Source: Methylobacterium soli
Lineage (GTDB): Bacteria; Pseudomonadota; Alphaproteobacteria; Rhizobiales; Beijerinckiaceae
Direction: 5' to 3'
Length of the DNA stretch: 64,000 bases
Assembly (NCBI RefSeq): GCF_008806385.1
Contig: NZ_VZZK01000002.1
Coordinates: 124,001-188,000, forward strand
The position numbers and the translations under genes are program-made. The first letter of the stretch is position 1. The number at the start of each line of letters is the position of its first letter. Positions 56,593 to 64,000 of this stretch are shown here, one piece after another. The notes under the pieces are model-generated. The model was not told the DNA's origin, did no database searches, and saw nothing but the letters and a program-made list of their open reading frames with translations.

Positions 56593-58917
56593 ATGTGCTT
56601 CGTCCGCTCGCGTCGGGGACTGATCGGAGCCATGGCCTCTCTCACACGCTCGCGCCTCACGTCCCTTGCCTTCGCTCTGACCGCCAGCGTCGCCCTCACC
56701 GTGCTGGCGGCCCGAGCCGGCTCCGACGGTGGCGAGGCGGCGTCCCAGCCGACGCCGCCCGCGAGCGACGCCGTTGCGCCGTCGAGCCAGATCCAGGACG
56801 CGCAGCCGCCCCTCGACGCCGCCGCCGCCGACGCCCTGAAGATCGAGCCGAAGGCGTCGGACGCCGACAAGGCAATCCCGGCCGCCGCGGCAGCCTATGC
56901 CTCGGCCGATCCCGATACGCCGATCGCCTTCCCGCTGCCGGATGCCGGCCTCACGCCGGCAGCGCCAGTGCCGGAGGTGCCGGATCCGAACCGCGCGGCG
57001 CGGAGCGGCGACACCGACGTCACGCTTCTGCGGCAGGCGATCGATTCCTACCGCAAGGGCAAGGTGGCGGAGGGCGACCGCCTGCGCGACGGCTTCACGG
57101 ATCCCGCGACCCGCACCCTGCTGGAATGGACGGCGATCCGTGCCGGGGCGGGCATCGGATTCGAGCGCACGGTCTCCTTCACCCGCGCCCATCCCGCCTG
57201 GCCGGCCGGTCCCCTGCTGCGGCGCCGGGCGGAGGAGTCGCTGCTCTCCGAGCGCAAGAGCCCGGCGGCGACGCGCGCCTTCTTCGCGACGGCAAGACCC
57301 GCGAGCGCCCCCGGCAAGTTCGCCCTTGCCCTCGCCTTCAAGGCCGATTCCCTCGATGCGGACGCGGCTATCCTCGTGCGTGAAATGTGGCGCGAGGAAA
57401 CATTCGGCCGATCGCTGGAAGCGAAGGTGCTGGATGCCTTTCCGGGCGTGCTCACGCGGGTCGACCACCGTTACCGCATGGAGCGCGCCCTCCTGAAGGA
57501 AGATTGGGAGGCTGCGGGCCGAGCTGCAGGCTATGCGGGCGGATCCTACGCGAGCCTCGTGCGGGCACGCCGGGCCGTCGAGGACAAGAGTTCAGGCGCA
57601 CCGGCCGCCCTGAACGCCGTTCCGCCCTCTCTGCGCAACGACGCGTCCTTCATCCTGTCGCGGGCGCAGTATCTGCGCCGGGCCGACAAGCCTGCGGAGG
57701 CCGCGGCCGTGCTCGCCACGGCGCCGACCAATCCCGACGTGCTGGTCGACGGTGACGAATGGTGGGTCGAGCGCCGGATCGTGGCCCGCAAGCTCCTCGA
57801 TCTCGGTGACGCCAAGACCGCCTACAGCGTGGCCAGCGGGCACAGCGCCCGCACGGTGGAGAAGCGGATCGAGGCTGAGTTTCATGCGGGCTGGATCGCG
57901 CTGCGCTTCGGCAACGATCCTGCGACGGCGGCGCGCCACTTCGCGCAGGCCGCCCGTATCGCGGAAACACCGATCTCGCTGGCCCGGACAGCCTATTGGC
58001 AGGGCCGCGCCGCCGAGGCGCAACAGGAACCTGCCCAGGCCAGGGCGTTCTACGAGAAGGCGGCTTTGCAGCCGATCGCCTATTACGGGCAGCTCGCCCG
58101 GGCGAAGCTCGGCCAGACCAGCCTGCCCCTCCGGGCCCCGAGCGACCACGATTCTGCGGCGCGGACAGCCTTCGAGGATCGGCTCTGCATCCGGGCCCTG
58201 CGTCTCCTCGGCGCGGCGTCGCTCAAGGAATTGGCGCTCCCGCTCTACATCGACACGGCGCAGAAGCTGACGGACCCGAGCGATTTGCAGGCGCTCGGCG
58301 ATCTCGCGGTCGAGATGAAGGACGCGCGTGCCCTCGTGGCCATCGGCAAGCTCGCCGTGCAGCGCGGCCTCCCCCTCGATGCCCATGCCTACCCGACAAT
58401 CGGGATCCCGAGCTACGAGGCATTCTCGGCGGTGCCGCTCGTGGAGAAGGCAATGGTGTTCGCCATCGCGCGCCAGGAGAGCCAGTTCGATCCGCGGGCA
58501 CAGTCCGGCGTCGGCGCGCGGGGGCTGATGCAGATGATGCCAGCCACCGCCCAGCGGACGGCGCGCCGGGTCGCCGCCGCCTATGATCAGGACCGTCTCA
58601 CCAGCGATCCGGCCTACAATGCCCGCCTCGGCCAAGCCCATCTCGGCGAGTTGATGGAGGATTGGCGCGGCTCCTACATCCTGGCCTTCGCCTCCTACAA
58701 TGCGGGCGGCGGCAATGTGAAGAAATGGATCGATGCCTACGGCGATCCACGCAAGGGCCAGGTGGATCCTGTCGATTGGGTCGAACGGATTCCCTTCACG
58801 GAGACCCGCAACTACGTGCAGCGGGTGATGGAGAATCTGCAGGTCTACCGCAGCCGGCTAGACGGCAAGAGCGCGCTCCTGATCGAGGGCGACCTGCATC
58901 GGGGCGCCCGGCAGTAG
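56593..58917 (+). CDS. Soluble lytic murein transglycosylase
   Basis: A 774-residue periplasmic enzyme. A signal-like segment (LTSLAFALTASVALTVLAA) leads to a linker and a long alpha-helical superhelix of TPR-like repeats (about residues 150-560). The C-terminal SLT domain has catalytic Glu in AIARQESQFDPRAQSGVGAR, then GLMQMMPATAQ and FASYNAGGGNVKKW. It cleaves peptidoglycan glycans with 1,6-anhydro ends. ATG 56632 is an equally good start; ATG 56593 is reported. It is divergent from dapA. Confidence 0.9.
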   Translation: MCFVRSRRGLIGAMASLTRSRLTSLAFALTASVALTVLAARAGSDGGEAASQPTPPASDAVAPSSQIQDAQPPLDAAAADALKIEPKASDADKAIPAAAAAYASADPDTPIAFPLPDAGLTPAAPVPEVPDPNRAARSGDTDVTLLRQAIDSYRKGKVAEGDRLRDGFTDPATRTLLEWTAIRAGAGIGFERTVSFTRAHPAWPAGPLLRRRAEESLLSERKSPAATRAFFATARPASAPGKFALALAFKADSLDADAAILVREMWREETFGRSLEAKVLDAFPGVLTRVDHRYRMERALLKEDWEAAGRAAGYAGGSYASLVRARRAVEDKSSGAPAALNAVPPSLRNDASFILSRAQYLRRADKPAEAAAVLATAPTNPDVLVDGDEWWVERRIVARKLLDLGDAKTAYSVASGHSARTVEKRIEAEFHAGWIALRFGNDPATAARHFAQAARIAETPISLARTAYWQGRAAEAQQEPAQARAFYEKAALQPIAYYGQLARAKLGQTSLPLRAPSDHDSAARTAFEDRLCIRALRLLGAASLKELALPLYIDTAQKLTDPSDLQALGDLAVEMKDARALVAIGKLAVQRGLPLDAHAYPTIGIPSYEAFSAVPLVEKAMVFAIARQESQFDPRAQSGVGARGLMQMMPATAQRTARRVAAAYDQDRLTSDPAYNARLGQAHLGELMEDWRGSYILAFASYNAGGGNVKKWIDAYGDPRKGQVDPVDWVERIPFTETRNYVQRVMENLQVYRSRLDGKSALLIEGDLHRGARQ

Positions 58918-58920
58918 GGG

Positions 58921-59208
58921 TCAGCCGCGAGACTTCTCGGCGCTGCCTTGCCGGAGGCTCGACAGGAAGGCACCGCCCAGGCAGCCACCCAGATAGGCTG
59001 GAAGCATCACGGCCGCGGTCTCGACCGACAGGCCGGCATCTCCGGTCAGGAAGCCGGATTGCGCCATCACGGCAAGCAGGACGGCCACGCCCAGGAGTCC
59101 GAGCGGAATGGCGCGGCGCTTCGGAAAGCCGGTCAGGCCGCCGACGGCGAGGCCGAGCACGAACGCTCCGGCAAGGCCCGGCCAGAGGGCCGACAGCAGC
59201 GCGATCAC
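58921..59208 (-). CDS. Small membrane protein
   Basis: A 95-residue protein with three predicted hydrophobic segments: LLSALWPGLAGAFVLGLAVG, AIPLGLLGVAVLLAVMAQSG and VMLPAYLGGCLGGAFLSSL. The start is a GTG at 59208 with GAGG nine bases upstream. No family was recognised with confidence. It ends three bases from the transglycosylase stop, on the other strand. Confidence 0.65.
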   Translation of the reverse strand: MIALLSALWPGLAGAFVLGLAVGGLTGFPKRRAIPLGLLGVAVLLAVMAQSGFLTGDAGLSVETAAVMLPAYLGGCLGGAFLSSLRQGSAEKSRG

Positions 59209-59393
59209 GGATAAAACCTCGACTTGGCGGGAACGGGGCGCAGCCCTCGATCTGGGATAGGGTGGCGGCCAGCTGTCCTGACGTGATCTCCGGATGGAGG
59301 CAAGCGCAGGACGCTGGTGGCGAGCCGCAGCGCAGGACTGGAACCGGGCTTTGGCTCATTCAAGGCTCGCGCAACCCACCCGAGCCCTAACCC

Positions 59394-61379
59394 TCAGCGA
59401 AGGGCGAAGCTCACGTCGAAACGCCGCGCGGCCGTCGGCTCAGGCGCGACGGCCGTGATCTGATCCGGCGCCATGCCTGCCTGGAGCAGGTACTCGACGA
59501 TGACCAGGGCACGGAGCCGCGGCAGATCCGGTGGCGGCTCCTCGTCCTTCGGCTGATCCTCGGACTTAGCGGCGTTCGCGGGCTTGGTCGATTTGCCGGC
59601 CGTCTTGGCCTGATCCTTTCCGGGATTCTTCGCCGATTTCGGCTGCTCCTTCGCCTTGCCTGCGGGCGGAAGTGCGGCGTTCGTCATGGGCGCGGGCTCT
59701 GGAGGCTTTGCCTCCGCGGCCGCCGGCTTCGGCGCGTTCGGGGGCGGCGCCGGGTCGACATGCCCCGTGACCGTGATGCGCAGATCGGGACAGGCCTTTG
59801 CCAGGGCCGCAAGATCATCCAGAACCGGGTAGAATTCCGGCCGCAAGGCACTGCTGCCCGGTTCAAACCGCAGGCGCGGCGTGGCCGCATCCGACGCGAA
59901 CTGGGACCGGCAGGTCTCGGCCGCGCGGTGCTCGGTGGGATTTCGGGCTTGAACATTGGCCTGCGCGGTCCAGCCCGACGGCATGATCTGCGGAAGCGTC
60001 GCGGCGATGCGGCGGGCACTTTCGGTGTAGAGGCTCTCGCCCGTCAGCCCGAGATTGCGATTGTTCACAGCCAGTTCCCCCGATGCAAGGGTGGCGAGGC
60101 TCGGCATCGCAACCTCCAGGGCACGGACGAGACCATCAGGTGCGCCCTGGGCGAGCCGGGTCTTGTCGACAATGCGTTCGCGGAAGAATCGGGGCCGCAG
60201 GGCGGCGAGGAGGCGCTCGCGCGCGGCAACATCCGGCAAATGACCCGTGATCGTGACGCTTTCCGCTTCGCGTCGAATCGTGAGGCGATAGGAGGTGAGC
60301 GGCAGGACATGCAGGCTGACCCGACCCGCGGTAACGCCCGTCGGCCTCTGATCCCGGATCAGTGCCTCGATCTCACCGACCGCCTGCGCGTCGAGCGCGT
60401 TGCCGGACACACTGAGCGCATCCGTCTCGAAGCGAACGGCTCCCTCCTGCAGGAGTGCCGTGACCGCGAAGGCAAGGCGGATCAGAGCGGGCCCGTCGAG
60501 GCCGGCAGGAAGGCCGCGCGCAGTCTGCAGGCGATCGTCCACGAAGGTGCCATTGGCCGTATCCGCCGCGAGGTCCCGCATCCGCACGCGCTCGGCTTCC
60601 GACGAGACGTAGCCCGTCAGCACGAGGCCGCCCGCGCTCGCACGCTCAACCGCGAAGCGAAAGTCCGAGACGACCGGGGGCAGGATGTCGACATGCCCGA
60701 TGCTGTAGCCTTGCGGCGGGTTGGCGAAGGCGGTGCGCAAGGCATCGTATTCCGCGACGCCGACGGCCTCGCCCTCGAATGAGAGGGTCGTGTCCTTCAC
60801 GGTCGCGACCGCGCCGCGGGCGAGTTGGCGCAGGCGCGCGACGGCGTAGCTCGCGGCAGCCAGGAAGTCCGGCGGTGCCCCCCGGGCAGCCTTGGCCTCG
60901 TCCGTAAGGATCAAGGTATCCGGAAGGTCCGCCTTGAGGCTGCCGGCCAGCGACGCGCGCCCGATCTCGACCGGCCGGCTCCCCGTGAGAGCGATCCGAT
61001 CTTGCTCTGCCCGGGTCGCAGTCCAGGCGAAGGGCGATGCCTCCTGCACGATCCCGATTCCCGACACTACGCGGCGCACGCCCGAGATCTCGGTGAGTCG
61101 TTCGAGCGCGCTGTCGCGCATGTCTGCGGCCGGTGCCTCGCCCTTGGCGATGAGGTCGCGTCCCCGCGCCTCCACCCGCAGCCAAGGCTCCGATCCAATG
61201 GCTCCGGTCGTCTCCACGACCCGATCAGCGGCCGCGGCGAGGGAATTCTCGAAGCGCGGCTCCCCCCAGTGGACCGTTGCGCCCCAGAGCAGGACCAAGG
61301 CGGGCAATCCAAGCAGCCAGCCGGCGCGATGCCGACCAAGGTGTTGCAAGCGGAACGATGGCACGACGGGCCCCGACAC
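59394..61379 (-). CDS. BON/OmpA-like envelope protein
   Basis: A 661-residue protein. One N-terminal membrane helix (GWLLGLPALVLLWGATVHWG) is followed by several BON-type modules, seen as repeats of the kind GVRRVVSGIGIV and SYRLTIRREAESVTITGHLP. The C-terminal OmpA-type peptidoglycan-binding domain has LRFEPGSSALRPEFYPVLD and RITVTGHVD, but a Lys/Pro/Ala-rich insert of about 80 residues interrupts it before LPRLRALVIVEYLLQAG. Architecture is similar to ArfA/OmpATb proteins. The start is a GTG at 61379. A porin gene lies upstream with a terminator between. Confidence 0.8.
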   Translation of the reverse strand: MSGPVVPSFRLQHLGRHRAGWLLGLPALVLLWGATVHWGEPRFENSLAAAADRVVETTGAIGSEPWLRVEARGRDLIAKGEAPAADMRDSALERLTEISGVRRVVSGIGIVQEASPFAWTATRAEQDRIALTGSRPVEIGRASLAGSLKADLPDTLILTDEAKAARGAPPDFLAAASYAVARLRQLARGAVATVKDTTLSFEGEAVGVAEYDALRTAFANPPQGYSIGHVDILPPVVSDFRFAVERASAGGLVLTGYVSSEAERVRMRDLAADTANGTFVDDRLQTARGLPAGLDGPALIRLAFAVTALLQEGAVRFETDALSVSGNALDAQAVGEIEALIRDQRPTGVTAGRVSLHVLPLTSYRLTIRREAESVTITGHLPDVAARERLLAALRPRFFRERIVDKTRLAQGAPDGLVRALEVAMPSLATLASGELAVNNRNLGLTGESLYTESARRIAATLPQIMPSGWTAQANVQARNPTEHRAAETCRSQFASDAATPRLRFEPGSSALRPEFYPVLDDLAALAKACPDLRITVTGHVDPAPPPNAPKPAAAEAKPPEPAPMTNAALPPAGKAKEQPKSAKNPGKDQAKTAGKSTKPANAAKSEDQPKDEEPPPDLPRLRALVIVEYLLQAGMAPDQITAVAPEPTAARRFDVSFALR

Positions 61380-61473
61380 AGGAAAAGCCGCAGGAACCGC
61401 GCGATCTCAGCGCACCTTCACGGCATCTTGAAGGCCGGGCGCCTCTTTGGTCCGGCTTCGACATGCGGAAAAA

Positions 61474-61506
61474 CGAGGAGAGCCCCGGCGAGAGGGCCGG
61501 GGCTCT
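61474..61506 (-). terminator. Intrinsic terminator of the porin gene
   Basis: An 11-bp perfect stem AGAGCCCCGGC / GCCGGGGCTCT with a six-base loop (61479-61506). Read leftward it is followed by CTCG and five T. It lies 60 bases past the porin stop and upstream of the BON/OmpA gene. Confidence 0.85.
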
Positions 61507-61565
61507 GAGAAGAGGCTGAGCGGATCTGAGATATGGGGCCAGCTCGATGCGGCCGGCCCTACGCC

Positions 61566-63233
61566 TCAGAAATCGCGCTGAACGCGGAAGCGAGCGTAGA
61601 AGCCGTCGGTCGACGAGACCGTCCGGACAGGAACGCCAGCAACTGTCGTCGCACCGGCAGCGGTGAAGCCCGGGCGATTGCCATCCGCGATGCGGCCATT
61701 GTTGAGGCCGTAGCGCAGGTAGGCGCCTTCCGCACCGATATCGAGGTCCTTCACCGGCGACCAGATCAAGCTCGCACCAGCGTAGGAAATGTTGGTGTCG
61801 CGCAGGATGTTGCTGAAGGCGAGCTGGTTGAAGGCCGTCGCCGTCCCCGTACCGATGTTCGGGAGCCCAGCGAAGCCGATGCGAGCGAGCTGGGTGCGCG
61901 CGCCCTGCGGCTGGTAGGCCTCACCGTAGGAGCCGAAGAAGGCCGAACGCCATTCGGGCGACCAGTAGTGCAGGTAGGAGGCCGTGACCGTCCAGCTCTG
62001 CGACGTCTCGAGACGGCCGGTGCCCGGGTTCAGAACCGCGTCGGACATGTAGGGCTGGACGCCGCCGACGATCGGGATGATCGAGGAGGCGATCAGTTCG
62101 CCGGCCACCGTCGAGTTGAAGCCCGAGTAGGCCATCGCGCCGTCGGCATAGGCGCCCTGCAGGTAGAGGGTGTCGCCCGGAGCGATGAACGGCAGGTTCA
62201 GCTTGACGCCACCCTGCACAGCCCAGCCGTAGACATTGCTCGGACGCGCGACGTTCGCGATTGTCGGCGCAGCACCGCCGCCGACGCCCGTCAGGTTCAG
62301 GGCGCTACCGATACCCACCTCGTGAACAGCCGCCGAGAGCTGGAAAGAACCCCAGGCCGCGTCGTAGCGCAGAGCGCCGACGAAGTCAGGCGTGCGGTTC
62401 TTCTGCGTGACGTCGAAGTTCGCGAGAGCCACCGGCACGCCGGCCGCGTTGGTGATGAAGACCGGCGAGAAAGCCGTCGCGTTCGCGAAGATGTTGAAGC
62501 CGGAATTTCCAGCGGTTCCGCCAGGAGCGACGTTGACGACGCTGTTGATGCCGGCGGTGTTCGCCGCGTAGCCCGCGAAGATCGGCTGGAAGCGGAAAGT
62601 CGGGTCTTCCATCGAGATCGTGGCCGACCAGCCCTCGCCGAACTTCGCCGTGTAGGCGAGCAGGTTCGTGGAAGGCGTGTCCGAGCCGCCCGAGAGGGCG
62701 ATGATCTCGAAGTCGTGGGCGTAGAAGTCGAAGAACGAGGAGGCGCGACCGGCGGTGAGGCCGGCGAACTGCACGAAGGCCTTGTCGACGTTCACGTATT
62801 GCTGAGCGCGACCGAACGTGTCGGGGCCGAGCGCCGGGAAGGCATTGCCATAACGCTGCTGCGTGCCCGAGGTCATGTGCTGACCGGTCCGGCTCGCCAC
62901 CTCAAGACGCGTGAAGGCGCGCAGGGTGCCGTAGGCGGTCTGCGTGCGGGCGTCGAGGTTGAAGCGGGCCAGGCCACGATATTGCGTGGTGTCCCCGGTC
63001 GTGGTGTTCCGGTTGTAGCCCGGGACGTAGCCGGCCTCGAAGCGGGCGCGGCCCGAGACGCGCAGGCAGGTGTCGGTGCCGGGGATGTAGAAGAAGCCTG
63101 CGCCGTAGGCCGAGCAGACACGGACGTACTCGACCGGGATGGCCTTCTTGACGGGGAGATCGGCAGCCTGCGCACCAGCGACGACGGTCAGCCCCGTCGC
63201 CGATCCCAGAAGTAGGCTCTTCACGAGCTTCAT
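61566..63233 (-). CDS. Alphaproteobacterial outer membrane porin
   Basis: A 555-residue beta-barrel of the porin_2 type. The signal peptide (MKLVKSLLLGSATGLTVVAG, cleavage at AQA-AD) is followed by the hallmark ADLPVKKAIPVEYVRVCSAY, a Cys pair (VCSAYG... TCLRVSGRAR) and repeated aromatic-edged strands. It ends in FRVQRDF, with the terminal Phe of barrel proteins. It forms general diffusion pores. It is longer than many family members (about 350-530). The start ATG has GGAGG eight bases upstream, and a strong terminator follows it. Confidence 0.93.
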   Translation of the reverse strand: MKLVKSLLLGSATGLTVVAGAQAADLPVKKAIPVEYVRVCSAYGAGFFYIPGTDTCLRVSGRARFEAGYVPGYNRNTTTGDTTQYRGLARFNLDARTQTAYGTLRAFTRLEVASRTGQHMTSGTQQRYGNAFPALGPDTFGRAQQYVNVDKAFVQFAGLTAGRASSFFDFYAHDFEIIALSGGSDTPSTNLLAYTAKFGEGWSATISMEDPTFRFQPIFAGYAANTAGINSVVNVAPGGTAGNSGFNIFANATAFSPVFITNAAGVPVALANFDVTQKNRTPDFVGALRYDAAWGSFQLSAAVHEVGIGSALNLTGVGGGAAPTIANVARPSNVYGWAVQGGVKLNLPFIAPGDTLYLQGAYADGAMAYSGFNSTVAGELIASSIIPIVGGVQPYMSDAVLNPGTGRLETSQSWTVTASYLHYWSPEWRSAFFGSYGEAYQPQGARTQLARIGFAGLPNIGTGTATAFNQLAFSNILRDTNISYAGASLIWSPVKDLDIGAEGAYLRYGLNNGRIADGNRPGFTAAGATTVAGVPVRTVSSTDGFYARFRVQRDF

Positions 63234-63669
63234 TGTGAAACCTCCAAAAGTTTCGAGACCCGTGGGACCGGACTTTATCCACGGCATCGGCTCCTCTTCG
63301 TGAGAGCGCCTGTCGCCGCAATCCTTGTATCCCTTGGAGGTAGGGCCCTCCCCGCACGGGCACTGGCCTAACCTTGAGACGGGATGTTTCTCCCTGTCTC
63401 CAAGTCACCATGAGCGAGGGGCGCGCAGCGGGCAACACGGTTTCGTGAGCCGCAACGGTTGCAGATCGCCTTTGAACGAGGCTGTTGCAGGCCCGCAACG
63501 TTTAAATTTGGAGCATCGTGCCCAAATCCAACGCTTCGCGCCGCAGCGAACATGTTTTGCCGTCTTCACAAGATCGCGCGCAATCCGATGCCCACAAACG
63601 CGGCTCGATCTCAGATAAAGGCCGCGTGCGGGTGCGCGATAGACTCGACCCAAGAGCGGGGTGCGGCCC
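63234..63669. promoter_or_regulatory. Porin upstream region
   Basis: 436 bases without a supported gene, between the ABC-F stop and the porin start, so it must hold the porin promoter. Two short inverted repeats are visible: GCAAC-G-GTTGC (63452-63462) and GTTGC-N6-GCAAC (63484-63499), next to an AT-rich stretch (TTTAAATTT near 63500). No clear -35/-10 pair was identified. Confidence 0.4.
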
Positions 63670-64000
63670 TTACGCGCCCTGCGCCTCCCGCAGCATTTCG
63701 AGGGCGAGCCAACGATCTTCGGCCGCAGCGAGTCCGGTCTCCGCGTCGGCCAGCATCGCCGAGGCCTTCTCGAACCGGGCAGGATCGCGTGCATAGAGGG
63801 TGGCGTCCGCCAGAATGTCGCGAAGCTGCGCAATCGCAGCCTCAAGTTTCTCGATGCGTGCCGGAAGCGTCTTCAGCTCATGCTGCTCCTTGAACCCGAG
63901 CTTTGCTCGGGTCGCGGCTGCCGCAGCGGCAGCGGCCGCCGGATTTCGCTCGCGTGGCTCTGTCTTCGCGGACGGCGCCACCATGCGTGCCTGAACACCC
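63670..64000 (-). CDS. ABC-F family ATPase, C-terminal part
   Basis: The frame is open to the right window edge, so both ABC domains lie outside. The visible 109 residues are the Uup-type C-terminal coiled-coil domain: a charged Ala-rich linker (RERNPAAAAAAAAATRAKLG), then KEQHELKTLPARIEKLEAAI and a second helix DAETGLAAAEDRWLALEML. ABC-F proteins act at the ribosome in translation quality control, or on DNA transposition in the case of Uup. Subfamily cannot be fixed from this part. Confidence 0.8.
   Translation of the reverse strand, partial: GVQARMVAPSAKTEPRERNPAAAAAAAAATRAKLGFKEQHELKTLPARIEKLEAAIAQLRDILADATLYARDPARFEKASAMLADAETGLAAAEDRWLALEMLREAQGA

Noticed and set aside
61533..63215. A 560-residue rightward frame opposite the porin
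   Set aside because: Shadow frame; the porin on the other strand has signal peptide, barrel strands and terminator.

Overview
The window is high-GC DNA whose long antisense open frames are an artefact of base composition. Gene content and order point to an alphaproteobacterium of the order Hyphomicrobiales, most likely Methylobacterium or a close relative. The supporting genes are ctrA and chpT, eipA (DUF1134), a DUF4175/TIGR02302 protein, a DUF2852 protein, an alphaproteobacterial porin with a Cys pair, a PQQ-type quinoprotein and an etfBA-hbd block. No rRNA, tRNA or CRISPR array was seen. The organism call is an inference from family content, not from a marker-gene comparison.

Layout. 1-7.5 kb: the 3' end of ctrA converges on a leftward chemotaxis operon (chpT, hybrid cheA, cheW, cheY, cheB, cheR). 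The cell-cycle regulator CtrA and its phosphotransferase ChpT thus flank one Che cluster. 7.6-17.4 kb: cysQ, a YHS-domain protein, eipA, a membrane coiled-coil protein, a Cys-rich secreted miniprotein, an LptM-like lipoprotein, lysA, a threonine aldolase and a DUF4175 membrane protein with a Gln/Gly-rich tail. 17.4-22.6 kb: a twin-TM protein, a PagL-like lipid A deacylase, a cobalamin adenosyltransferase, etfB, etfA and 3-hydroxybutyryl-CoA dehydrogenase. 22.7-35.4 kb: quinone oxidoreductase, upp, DUF2852, a TetR regulator, deoB with a fused double ABC ATPase, a lytic transglycosylase, an esterase lipoprotein, an O-antigen ligase-like protein, a quinoprotein and an ankyrin protein. 35.8-39.9 kb: four tandem paralogues with an N-terminal PAS domain and a C-terminal helix-turn-helix; the first copy is broken. 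40-44.5 kb: uvrB, an intergenic repeat cluster, a small exported protein and a YidB-like protein.

44.5-46.4 kb is a clearly AT-richer island. It holds a gene resembling the anti-phage dCTP/dCMP deaminase AvcD, split by a frameshift, and a divergent 67-residue ORF with a strong ribosome binding site. A perfect 12-bp hairpin terminator lies between the island and fabF. 46.4-50 kb is the fatty-acid cluster fabD-fabG-acpP-fabF (leftward). 50.2-56.4 kb carries rpoZ, rsh, pyrE, a LabA-like NYN protein, smpB and dapA. 56.6-64 kb carries a large soluble lytic transglycosylase, a small membrane protein, a BON/OmpA-like protein, a porin and the C-terminal end of an ABC-F ATPase cut by the window edge.

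The two regions most worth follow-up are the PAS-HTH tandem array with its decaying first copy, and the frameshifted AvcD-like defence island beside fabF. Secondary points are the ctrA/che/chpT locus, a quinoprotein with Gly at the usual catalytic Asp position, and an OmpA-type domain interrupted by a Lys/Pro/Ala-rich insert.
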